In this document: positions 46,248-55,616 of the stretch, piece after piece
Layout: every line of letters begins with the position of its first letter
Numbering within the stretch: position 1 is the stretch's first letter
Source: Methanospirillum sp.
Lineage (GTDB): Archaea > Halobacteriota > Methanomicrobia > Methanomicrobiales > Methanospirillaceae
NCBI GenBank assembly: GCA_012728895.1
Contig: JAAYEG010000040.1
Coordinates: 1 to 64,000 of the forward strand
Direction of reading: 5' to 3'
Length of the DNA stretch: 64,000 bases
Made by a program: the position numbers and the translations under genes
The notes under the pieces: generated by a model
The model's input: only the letters and a program-made list of their open reading frames with translations
Databases searched by the model: none
Told to the model about the DNA's origin: nothing

Positions 46248-47336
46248 GTGAACCATAGAATGGAGAGTCGGAGCACCAGGGGACGGAGGTCTCACGAGGA
46301 CGGTATCTCGGAGGTCGTCGGCTTCGTGGTCATCCTCGCGGTCGTGGTGGGTGTGCTGTCGCTCTACCTCACCTACGCGATCCCGGTCCAGGGGAGAGAG
46401 GAGGAGATCAGGGTGATGGACGGTGTGCGTTCCTGGTTCGTCGACTACAAGACCGGGCTGGACCAGCTCTGGCTGAACAGCCCCGTCGTCAATAACAGCA
46501 CTACCCCCTATGTCCCGCGGGACACCATCTTCCCCGAAGACAGGAATGCTCTGTACAGCATCACCACCGGCCAGGTCACGCTCCGGCGTGTCATCAGCCC
46601 GGGAACCAGCCGGGAGTCCGGCTTCATCCGCCGGTACCTGCCGCTGCTCGCCCCGATACCGTCCTCGGCAGAAGTCTCTGTCAGGAACGAGGACACGTTC
46701 AGGATATCGGGGTGGAGAAACGGCACGGAAGTCCTCAAGTGGGAAGGGACGGTTCCCTCGCTCGTCTATACCTCGCACAACTACTACTGGCTCCAGCAGG
46801 AGTACTCGTACCAGCTCGGCGGAGTCTTTCTCCGCCAGTGGGACCTGGCGGGAGCAGAACCGAGGAGGATGACCGTGGTGGCGTCGCCCCCGCTCTCTCT
46901 TTACACCCCCGAGGGGGGGACAACCTACCAGACGAAGGCCGAGATCGTCGTCGTGAACCTGAGTGCAGAGACAGGGGGTTTCGGGGTTACGTCTCCGGTC
47001 AGGGTCGAGACCAACCTCTCGGCGGACCCGCTGGATCTCGAGCCCAGCGACGGACGGCCATCGGCGGAATTCTCGGCCGTCACCCTGACTTTCGAGGGTG
47101 CGAGCCACGAATCGGCGGTGGCGTGGTCCACGATCTTCGAGGGAGCCGCGATGCGGAATACCCTCAATTCCGACTATTACAATCTAACGAAACCGAACGC
47201 ATCGACGCCCACGATAGCCGCGATCGACATCATCGGGTACGAACCCTCGGATCCATACATCCATGATGTCCAGTTCGAGGCGCTTATCGCGAACTACGCC
47301 ATGAGGATGCAGAATGTGCCGACAATGATCGAATAG
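46248..47336 (+). CDS. Pilin-like N-terminus membrane-anchored surface protein, short partner A2
   Basis: 'HEDGISEVVGFVVILAVVVGVLSLYLTYAIPVQGREEEI', 'NYYWLQQEYSYQLGGVFLRQ...ASPPLSLY'; start GTG 46248 or ATG 46260. Confidence 0.85.
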   Translation: MNHRMESRSTRGRRSHEDGISEVVGFVVILAVVVGVLSLYLTYAIPVQGREEEIRVMDGVRSWFVDYKTGLDQLWLNSPVVNNSTTPYVPRDTIFPEDRNALYSITTGQVTLRRVISPGTSRESGFIRRYLPLLAPIPSSAEVSVRNEDTFRISGWRNGTEVLKWEGTVPSLVYTSHNYYWLQQEYSYQLGGVFLRQWDLAGAEPRRMTVVASPPLSLYTPEGGTTYQTKAEIVVVNLSAETGGFGVTSPVRVETNLSADPLDLEPSDGRPSAEFSAVTLTFEGASHESAVAWSTIFEGAAMRNTLNSDYYNLTKPNASTPTIAAIDIIGYEPSDPYIHDVQFEALIANYAMRMQNVPTMIE

Positions 47337-49373
47337 GTGAGAGCAATGGATGCAACAAGGGAAAGGGAAACGGGTGCCTCTGAGGTGATCGGCGCCGTGC
47401 TGCTGGTCAGCCTGGTCGTGATCGGAGGGGCAGTGGTGGCGGCCTTTGCCTTCGGGCAGCAGACCCCGAAGGAGGTTCCGCACGTGATGTTCGGGGTCTC
47501 GCTGGACAGCGAGAACGAGCTGCTGACGCTCCATCATACCGGGGGCGAAACCCTCCATCCGGGGGAGTACGGTGTCACCTGGTATGACACGAATGGCACG
47601 CTTTACTATGCTCCAGAAGAAAACATTAGTGTTACATGGGCGCCCGACGGGGATCTCCAGATCAGCGAAGTCGACAAGCGGGTTGGCGACGTTGTCCTGT
47701 CGTACAAGGATGGCGCAGGCGGCGAGACGGTCCTTCGCCGCGTACCTTTCGAGGACTTCAACCCGGCCCCCGTTGCCATACCGTCAGGCCCATGGACGAT
47801 TTCTGGATACAAGCGGAACGTCACCTCGAGCGGCCAGCTGATCGGTCCGCTGAAAGATGTCACCATCCGCCTGACGAAAACACAGGGTGAGATCGACTTC
47901 CCGGCGGACGGGATGGTCGATGTTACCGACGATGACGGATACTTCTCATTCTCCGTCCCGGAGCACCAGGCCACATACAGACTTGCTGAAGAGGAGATCA
48001 ACCTGACCCTGTGGAAGCCGTACAGCCCGGCCAGCGGCCAGTATGACTCGATCACGCTCACCCACCACCAGACCAGCGTGGTCAGGAACTTCTCGAACGA
48101 GCGCCTGCCGCCGCCGCCGTGGAAGATCTCGGGACACAAGTGGAACGTGACCTGGAAGGGCGAGAATCCGGAACCTCTCGAAGGAATCACCATCAACCTG
48201 ACGCTGGTGAGCGGTGACGCACCCGGTTTCCCGCCCCAGGGCAGGACGGCGACGACGAATGAGTACGGGTACTACGAGTTTGAGGTTCCCGGGTACTGGG
48301 AGTTCGAGGTGCCGGCCACTCTGCCGACCTATCGCCTCACCGAGGAGATCGACCGGGATATCTGGAGACCGTACGCCCCCGCGTCCGGTGTCAGGGAAGT
48401 GACATTGAGCGCATCTCCCGGCGCGACTGACGAGGACTTCAGCAACTGGAAGATCCCGCCGAACAAGAAGATCTACGGGTACAAGACTGGATACAGCCCG
48501 ACAGGCTGGTACCTGGGGCCGGTCGAAGGCATCCGGATCGACCTGACGCATACGAGCGGTGAATTCCCCGACGCCCAGATCGGCAGGACGATTACCAACT
48601 ATACTGACGAGAATGGATACTACGAGTTCGTCGTCTCGGGGTTCCCTGCAGAATACACGGTGAAGGAGACGGACCTCCCGGAGTACTGGACCCCCTGGGA
48701 TCCGGAGTCGGGATCTTTCGAGAACGTGCCGCCCGGTGCGAGACGGGACTTCAAGAACATGAGGGTCCCGATGGGAGGGAAGGTTATCCGCCTCGAGAAG
48801 ACGGAGCAGATCAATACCGCCACCGAGGGGTACCTCGTTGGCGGTTCCTACTTCCAGGTCGATACAACAGGTAAAGATCACGTGACGATAAACGGATCCA
48901 CCTATAAGTTCAAGAACAACGATGAGGTCCGGTTCGTCATCAACGGCGACCAGAACCGGGGCCGGATGACCGTTACGAAGGGCGGGACCGACCTGGTCGA
49001 ATTCTCGTTCAACGTCACGATGCAGAAGAGGGTTGGTGGCAACTGGGTAGACGTCGAGGGCGCCTCGGGCCTGATCAGCGACATCAGCATCACGAACATC
49101 AACAAGAACGGGATCGTGACGGAGTCCACCCTGACGTACAGGCACCCGTCCTACGAATCCTGGACGATGCTCCGGCTCGACGGGGAGACCGTGATCCCGA
49201 GCGTGGTCGACCAGACGCCGTTCGAATTCACGAACCTGCACATCGTCCACGACAATTCGCAACACGAGGGCAATAACATCATGTGGATCTGGCTCGAGCC
49301 GGGCAACAACAGCCTGCTCGTCGAGGGCGATTACGTGAATTACCCTGAAATCTCCCCATCTTCCGATCCATGA
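47337..49373 (+). CDS. Type IV pilin-like N-terminus fused to Cna-B/SdrD-like beta-sandwich repeats (B2)
   Basis: 'ETGASEVIGAVLLVSLVVIGGAVVAAFAFGQQ', 'LLTLHHTGGETLHPGEYGV'; three repeats 'ISGYKRNVTSSGQLIGPLKDVTIRLT', 'ISGHKWNVTWKGENPEPLEGITINLT', 'IYGYKTGYSPTGWYLGPVEGIRIDLT', each ending 'DDGYFSF/EYGYYEF/ENGYYEF'; start may be 47346. Confidence 0.88.
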   Translation: MRAMDATRERETGASEVIGAVLLVSLVVIGGAVVAAFAFGQQTPKEVPHVMFGVSLDSENELLTLHHTGGETLHPGEYGVTWYDTNGTLYYAPEENISVTWAPDGDLQISEVDKRVGDVVLSYKDGAGGETVLRRVPFEDFNPAPVAIPSGPWTISGYKRNVTSSGQLIGPLKDVTIRLTKTQGEIDFPADGMVDVTDDDGYFSFSVPEHQATYRLAEEEINLTLWKPYSPASGQYDSITLTHHQTSVVRNFSNERLPPPPWKISGHKWNVTWKGENPEPLEGITINLTLVSGDAPGFPPQGRTATTNEYGYYEFEVPGYWEFEVPATLPTYRLTEEIDRDIWRPYAPASGVREVTLSASPGATDEDFSNWKIPPNKKIYGYKTGYSPTGWYLGPVEGIRIDLTHTSGEFPDAQIGRTITNYTDENGYYEFVVSGFPAEYTVKETDLPEYWTPWDPESGSFENVPPGARRDFKNMRVPMGGKVIRLEKTEQINTATEGYLVGGSYFQVDTTGKDHVTINGSTYKFKNNDEVRFVINGDQNRGRMTVTKGGTDLVEFSFNVTMQKRVGGNWVDVEGASGLISDISITNINKNGIVTESTLTYRHPSYESWTMLRLDGETVIPSVVDQTPFEFTNLHIVHDNSQHEGNNIMWIWLEPGNNSLLVEGDYVNYPEISPSSDP

Positions 49374-52300
49374 CCCTCCGAGGACGGCATGACGAGGACG
49401 CCAACGCCGAGATCCTCGGCGTCGTGATACTGATCGGCATCTTCGCCGTCACGGCCGGCATCATCTCCGCGACGGTCCTCGCGACACCCGAGGCCGAGAA
49501 GGTCCCGGCAGCCTCGATTGAGATCACGCAGCCTTCGCCGGATGCGCTCCGGATCGTCCACCTCGGGGGAGATCCCCTGCCGCTGGACCGGATCGCTGTC
49601 CGCGGAATGAAATCCGACGGAGTTAAGGTGCCGAAAGAGGGACTCGAAACGCTCAGGGTCTGGCTGAACCTCGACGGGACGGTCCTGAGCAACGGGTTCA
49701 ACGAAGTGGTGAATGCTACGGATTGGGTCAGTGCGGTCCTCGTCTGGAAAGGAACCGGGGGGGAATCGATACTTTCAAGCTGGAGCCAGTCGAGCATCTA
49801 CGGGCCGCTCGGCCCCGCCGGACTGGCTGGCGATACCTCCGACCTGGTCGAGAATCCGCCGCGGACGCAACCGACGATCACGCCCCTTCCCCTCGTCTGG
49901 TCTCCAGGCGACGAGGTGATAGCAAATTTCCTCCCCCTCGACAACACCACCATCCCCGCCGGTGACCCGCTCGGGTTCGAAGATCGATCGACCGGCTACA
50001 TCACTGCATGGTCGTGGAACTTCGGCGACGGACATACGCTCGAGACTACTGTTCCCGGCGTGATCTTCGACCATACCTTCGAGCACCAGGGCGACTATTA
50101 CGTAACGCTCACCGTCTCAAACAATACCACCGGAGCGCACGACACCGTCAAGCACACCGTCCATGTGACACCGCCCGGGCAACCCAGTCCCCTGGATTTC
50201 ACGATCTCACCCCGGGACAGCGGGAACCACGAGCTCACCGTCACATGCCTCGCCTCCCTGGATCCCGACCACCCTCTCACCATCACGGCCTGGCAATGGG
50301 ATGCCCTCGACGCGCAGACCGGGACCTTGAAACAGTATGGCCCGTACTACGGTGACGTCTTCCATCATCCGGATTTAACGAGTATAGACTTGAAGTTCGA
50401 GAACCACGACGGCCTCACCAACAATATCTGCACGATCATGCTCACCGGCTGGTCGCCGTATCTCGAGTATCCCATCACCGTCACGAAGACGGTCACCGTG
50501 GGTCCCGAGCTCCGGGCCCGTTTCACGCCGAACGCCACCTCTGCCATCGCCGGGTACCCGATCAGCTTCCTCGATGAATCAACCGGGGTCGTCGACACCT
50601 GGCACTGGGACTTCGGGGACGGCTCGACAAACGAGACACAGCACCCTGAACACGTCTACGCCAACCCGGGCGAGTACACCGTCACCCTCACAGTCACAGG
50701 TTACGATGAGACCATCCCGGGGGACCACATCGTGACGGATCAGGCGACGGCAACGATCCACGTCGAGGAGCCGGTCATCGCTGCCTTCACCTCCAACTTG
50801 ACCTCCGGAGAGGCCCCGCTCACGGTCGCGTTCGTCGATCAGTCCACCGGCGGCCCGACCAACTGGACCTGGTCGTTCGGCGACAACACAATCTCGCATG
50901 AGCAGAGCCCTGTTCATACGTACGCGACGGACGGAAAATTCAAGGTCTCACTGGCCGCCGAGAAGTACGACCCGGACTCGTATAGTGTTGAGGTCAAGGA
51001 GATCTACATCTGGGTGGGTTCCCCGGTCATCGCCGACTTCACCGCGGATGTGCGAAACGGCCCCGCGCCGCTCGAGGTCCATTTCACCGACACCTCCACC
51101 TCCACGAGCGCCGACCCCATCACCATATGGGAATGGGACTTCGATAACGATGGCACGGTCGACTCGACCGAGCAGAACCCGAGTTATATTTACACGAGCG
51201 CCGGAACCTACTCCGTCTCCCTCCGGGTGGAGAATTCCAACCGGTTCGACACGGAAACCAAGGGCGCCTTCGTGACGGTGTACGAGAACGTCACTGCCTC
51301 GTTCACCGCGGACCGCACGATCGGGCTGTATCCCCTCACGGTCAGGTTCACGGACACCTCGTCCGGCAACCCGACGTTTTGGCGCTGGGACTTCGGTGAC
51401 GGGTACATCTCGATGGAACGGGATCCCGTCCACGTCTTCAACGGGACGGGCACGTATACCGTGACGCTGAAAGCCAGCCATTCCTTCGACTCGGACGAGA
51501 TCACGAAGGTGAACTACATCGAGGTGGTCGATAAGCCCATCGAGGCCCGCTTCTCCGCGGTCCAGACGGCGGGCCCGCACAGCCTCACCGTCGCGTTCAC
51601 CGATACCTCGGATGGAGACCCGGAGGAATGGTACTGGGAGTTCGGCGACGGTCAGAATTCTACGGAGCAAAACCCCGTCCATACCTACTCCAGCAAGGGG
51701 ACCTATCCCGTGATACTGACAACCAAGATCGACGGGACCGAGTACGTATCCAAGCCAGTGACCATCACGGTATACGATCCCATCGAAGCCCGGATGTCGG
51801 TCTTCAACAGAGAGGGCCCTGTCCCGCTCGCCGTTTCGTTCAGGGACATATCGACAGGCGACAGGGACCGCCGGTTATGGAATTTCGGTGACAATTCAAC
51901 ATCGACGGAGCTGAACCCGACACACACGTACGTGGCAGGGGGTACCTACAACGCGACCCTGACCGTCTGGAACAGTCTCCGCCCCGACCTGACGTACGAG
52001 GCGTCGACAACCGTGACAGCCTTCGACGTCGCGAACGCGAGCTTCACGGCAAACGTGACCTCGGGGGTGGCGCCGCTCGCGGTCCAGTTCACAGACACCT
52101 CGACCGGGCACCCGACCTGGCGGATCTGGGACTTCGACAACGACGGGTCGATCGACTCGACCGAACAGGCACCGACGCACGTATTCACGCGTGGCGGCGT
52201 GTACCTCGTCAGTCTCCGCATTGGAAACCCGGCAGGAGAGGATCTCACGCCGGCGACCATGACGATCGTGGTCAGCGAGGTTCTTCGAGCCTCCTTCAGG

Positions 52301-53041
52301 GCCAACGTCACCGGGGGCGATGCACCGCTGGCGGTCGCGTTCACAGACGAATCGACCGGCGACGATATCCTGAGCAGGACGTGGGACTTCGGAGACGGAG
52401 GGCACTCGTCCGAACGGAACCCGGTCTACGTGTATGGTACGCCCGGCACCTATACCGTGGGTCTGACGGTTACGAACGCCACCGGCTCGGATTCTGAGAC
52501 CAAGGACGATTACATCACCGTCACCGTTCCGCCTCCGTCGCTCAAGGCCGAATTCACCGCGAATACCACCCTGGGCGGCACACCGCTTGACGTCGCGTTT
52601 ACGGATCTCTCGACCGGCGACCCGACGGGGTGGATATGGGATTTCAATAATGACGGCAAAGTTGATTCGATCGACCCGAACCCGGTCTGTCTCTTCGAAT
52701 GGGCCGGAACTTACACCGTGAACCTGACGGTCACGAAAGACGACCGTTCGGACTCCGAGGTCAAGACCGGTTACATACAAGTGTACGATCCTCCCGTGGC
52801 CGACTTCTCAGGAACACCGACTACTGTTTCTAGGAATCAGCCGGTCCAGTTCACCGACCTCTCGACGAACTCTCCAACGGCCTGGGCGTGGGACTTCAAC
52901 AACGATGGCCTGAGCGAGAGCACCGTACAGAACCCGTCACATTCGTACAGTGTGAAGGGAACGTATGCCGTCAGGCTTTCTGTCTCGAACGCCGGCGGAT
53001 CGGACACCCTGACGAGGGACAGCTACATCACGGTGAAATAG
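49370..53041 (+). CDS. Type IV pilin-like N-terminus fused to a PKD-repeat array (B3)
   Basis: 'DEDANAEILGVVILIGIFAVTAGIISATVLA', 'LRIVHLGGDPLPLDRIAV'; about 11 PKD repeats ('WxWDFGDG...HxYxxxGTYTVTLTV') plus one degenerate; ATGA overlap with previous gene. Confidence 0.92.
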   Translation: MTLRGRHDEDANAEILGVVILIGIFAVTAGIISATVLATPEAEKVPAASIEITQPSPDALRIVHLGGDPLPLDRIAVRGMKSDGVKVPKEGLETLRVWLNLDGTVLSNGFNEVVNATDWVSAVLVWKGTGGESILSSWSQSSIYGPLGPAGLAGDTSDLVENPPRTQPTITPLPLVWSPGDEVIANFLPLDNTTIPAGDPLGFEDRSTGYITAWSWNFGDGHTLETTVPGVIFDHTFEHQGDYYVTLTVSNNTTGAHDTVKHTVHVTPPGQPSPLDFTISPRDSGNHELTVTCLASLDPDHPLTITAWQWDALDAQTGTLKQYGPYYGDVFHHPDLTSIDLKFENHDGLTNNICTIMLTGWSPYLEYPITVTKTVTVGPELRARFTPNATSAIAGYPISFLDESTGVVDTWHWDFGDGSTNETQHPEHVYANPGEYTVTLTVTGYDETIPGDHIVTDQATATIHVEEPVIAAFTSNLTSGEAPLTVAFVDQSTGGPTNWTWSFGDNTISHEQSPVHTYATDGKFKVSLAAEKYDPDSYSVEVKEIYIWVGSPVIADFTADVRNGPAPLEVHFTDTSTSTSADPITIWEWDFDNDGTVDSTEQNPSYIYTSAGTYSVSLRVENSNRFDTETKGAFVTVYENVTASFTADRTIGLYPLTVRFTDTSSGNPTFWRWDFGDGYISMERDPVHVFNGTGTYTVTLKASHSFDSDEITKVNYIEVVDKPIEARFSAVQTAGPHSLTVAFTDTSDGDPEEWYWEFGDGQNSTEQNPVHTYSSKGTYPVILTTKIDGTEYVSKPVTITVYDPIEARMSVFNREGPVPLAVSFRDISTGDRDRRLWNFGDNSTSTELNPTHTYVAGGTYNATLTVWNSLRPDLTYEASTTVTAFDVANASFTANVTSGVAPLAVQFTDTSTGHPTWRIWDFDNDGSIDSTEQAPTHVFTRGGVYLVSLRIGNPAGEDLTPATMTIVVSEVLRASFRANVTGGDAPLAVAFTDESTGDDILSRTWDFGDGGHSSERNPVYVYGTPGTYTVGLTVTNATGSDSETKDDYITVTVPPPSLKAEFTANTTLGGTPLDVAFTDLSTGDPTGWIWDFNNDGKVDSIDPNPVCLFEWAGTYTVNLTVTKDDRSDSEVKTGYIQVYDPPVADFSGTPTTVSRNQPVQFTDLSTNSPTAWAWDFNNDGLSESTVQNPSHSYSVKGTYAVRLSVSNAGGSDTLTRDSYITVK

Positions 53042-53075
53042 GCAGTCGGTGCGTTGAGACAGCGACCGGCTCCCC

Positions 53076-53085
53076 TTTTTTTGTT
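53076..53085 (+). terminator. Oligo-T terminator after the surface-protein locus
   Basis: 'ccggctccccTTTTTTTgTTT' about 35 nt after the stop at 53041. Confidence 0.5.
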
Positions 53086-54167
53086 TCCTGTCACTCTTCC
53101 CTTCGATTGCCGGGGCATTTGGGGCTGCGTTCGAGTGCGTGCCACTCATCCGGTCACCTCTGTGCGTACCCGACGATTCGTTCTGCGGGCAATCGTTGGA
53201 CTAAAACCGTCCCGGACTCTTGTTCGTCTCGACTGGAACGAGGCGTGAGCCATTTACGACAGCCGGTGCTGTCGTCCCTGGCCAGTGGAGGTGCGATCAC
53301 CCTGTCATCCTCTCCGAAAACGCACCTGTTATTCCCGTTCTCCTGCGGATGGTTCCATCCGGCCATGATGCGCCCGGTTGTCTCAGCACGCCCGCTCAAC
53401 AGTTCACCGATCAGCAATCCATCTTTCCTCGTTATAGAGCCGAACCCCTGGCGCAGTGATCGCCCCGCGACAAGTACGGCCACCGCGAGAATCGCTACGA
53501 AAGGGTGGCGTGGCCGTTGGTGAATGGTCTGGATAGAGAACACCGCCTGCGCTGGCAAGGGGCTGTCCTCGATCCGCAATCGCGACCTGGCAACTCCCCT
53601 CTCGTCCCCCCGAGCGGCTTTCCAGAGTTCGAATTCAATGGGATTCACACAGGTCCCTCTCATTTGACATCACACCGTCGGAACGTACCCGAAAATTCTG
53701 AGATGACGAGTACAACCAGGCTTCGCGTTTCCAGTTATCGATTCCTGTAACGGCACGATGCCCAGGAAGCCCGTGCAGTCCCCTGTGCCCGGACACCGGG
53801 TTTCCACGCGAACCTCCACTCCTGGCGACGACCCTGGGCCCTTTCCGGAAGATCCGCGGGGTGTGCATAAAGTTTGCACCACGTTAAAGGCCGGGAGTCG
53901 TGCGGCAGGCCCGAAGAAACCCGGAGAAACCCGGAGCGTCAGGGGAGGACGAAATGGATGGGCGAGGAACGGGATGGGTTCATGTCGAGATGCCGGCACC
54001 GGTTTGAAGAGTGAGCCACTGCTCGTTCTCTTGACGTTTTTTTCATGCGAGGCAATCGGCTTACAGTCACAACAAACTGTCCGGTACCTCGTCCGAAAAG
54101 GTACCGATTGCCCCCCGCCACGCATGTCCCCGCGGGCCACAGGGGCCGAGTTCCCATTCGTCCCCTC

Positions 54168-55319
54168 TCAGAGCTGGGTGAAGAGCCAGGTGACATCCGC
54201 GAAGTCGATCCGCCCGTTCTGGTTGTAATCGAAACACATCGCCGGTTGATACCCGGTGATCCAGGACATCTGGCTGAAGTAGAGCACGATGTCGGCAAAG
54301 TCGGCCCGTCCATTGCCGTTCACGTCCTCGTACCGGCCGTCACCGTCGAGATCATTCGGGGGCGATGAAATTCCGGGCATGCTCGAGACCACCGGTTTTG
54401 GGGTTTCGGCCGGCGAAAATTTCTGGACTCGATGGTTGTTCCTATCTACCACGTACACATCGCCCTTCCCGTCCACCGCGATCCCCCTCGGGAGGTTGAA
54501 CTCCCCTTCATCCGTGCCGAAATCACCCCATCTTGCCAGGGGTGTACCCGTCAGCGTGAACTTCCGGACCGAGTTGTTGCCCTCGTCGGTCAGGAGAATC
54601 CCTCCACAGGGAGCAACGGCGACACCCGAGAGTATATCGAACTCCCCCCCGGATGTTCCCGACGCCGCCCACTCCCGGATGAAGTCGCCGGCAGCGGTGA
54701 ACACCACGACCCGGTGGTTGTTTCGATCGGCCACGAACACACGGTCACCCGTGTCCACCGCGATGCCGTACGGCGCATCGAACTCTGCGTCTCCCGTGCC
54801 GGGACTCCCCCACTTCATGAGAAAGGTGCCCGTGGAGGTGAATTTCTGGACCCGGTTGTTGAGCGCGTCCGCCACGTACACGTGTCCGCTGCCGTCCGTT
54901 GCAATCCCCCAGAGGGACCTGAACTGGCTGTCTCCGGTGCCGTAACTCCCCCACTGCGTCAGGTACGTGCCGTTCGAGTCAAACTTCTGGATACGCATGG
55001 TCTGGTCGCCGACGTAGACGTTGCCAGCAGTATCCACCGCGATACTGCATATGCTGACGAACTGCCCGGGAGCGATGCCGAAGATTCCCCACGTATCCAC
55101 GAACTCCCCCGACGACGTGAACTTCTGGACCCGGTTGTTGGCCGAGTCGGCCACGTAGACGTATCCCGCCGTGTCCACTGCAACTCCCGCCGGGTAGTAG
55201 AACTGCCCGTCTCCCTGTCCAATGCCCCCCCATCCGTCAGCGTACTCATAGGTCTCTGCCGTTGCAACAGGGATCCAGAGGATAACCAGAAATATGCTCA
55301 ATATATAGATTGATTTCAT
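54168..55319 (-). CDS. Secreted NHL-repeat beta-propeller protein with C-terminal dockerin type I domain
   Basis: Signal peptide 'MKSIYILSIFLVILWIPVATA'; about six 'GIAVDxxGxVYVADxxNNRVQKF' blades; C-term 'DLDGDGRYEDVNGNGRADFADIVLYFSQM...FDYNQNGRIDFADVTWLFTQL' = duplicated dockerin Ca-loops. Confidence 0.9.
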   Translation of the reverse strand: MKSIYILSIFLVILWIPVATAETYEYADGWGGIGQGDGQFYYPAGVAVDTAGYVYVADSANNRVQKFTSSGEFVDTWGIFGIAPGQFVSICSIAVDTAGNVYVGDQTMRIQKFDSNGTYLTQWGSYGTGDSQFRSLWGIATDGSGHVYVADALNNRVQKFTSTGTFLMKWGSPGTGDAEFDAPYGIAVDTGDRVFVADRNNHRVVVFTAAGDFIREWAASGTSGGEFDILSGVAVAPCGGILLTDEGNNSVRKFTLTGTPLARWGDFGTDEGEFNLPRGIAVDGKGDVYVVDRNNHRVQKFSPAETPKPVVSSMPGISSPPNDLDGDGRYEDVNGNGRADFADIVLYFSQMSWITGYQPAMCFDYNQNGRIDFADVTWLFTQL

Positions 55320-55353
55320 GGCATTCTCATTATTTGGCTTCTTTAATTTACAA

Positions 55354-55368
55354 AGATTTAAATATTGT
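55354..55368 (-). promoter_or_regulatory. Candidate TATA element for the NHL-dockerin gene
   Basis: Minus-strand 'CAATATTTAAATCTTTG' about 35-50 nt upstream of ATG 55319. Confidence 0.4.
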
Positions 55369-55616
55369 CAATCTCATCCCCCTCCCCTATCGCGGAGAGA
55401 GCGATGAAAAAGTGGGTGGATGCGATGACGTCCCGGGTGGGAGGGCTCTCGTATTCGTATCATCGCCCGAACCGTTGACGATGCCACGAGGACGATGCGG
55501 AAACAATACACCCGATCAATCGAAAAGATGATCCACGCGACGATCGTCAGGGAGGTACGACCTCCGGCGAGATTCTCACCATGTCCTGATTTGTGTCGTT
55601 CGCGGGATAGACTGCC

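Noticed and set aside
49370-53041. PKD array considered as a CRISPR-like or DNA tandem repeat
   Set aside because: Repeat units are protein-level (~85-90 aa, diverged DNA) and in frame; no short direct repeats with unique spacers were seen anywhere in the window.
53758-54228. 156-aa plus-strand ORF in the 53-54 kb gap
   Set aside because: Atypical composition, no recognisable domain, overlaps the end of the NHL-dockerin gene; kept only as part of the orphan-gap finding.
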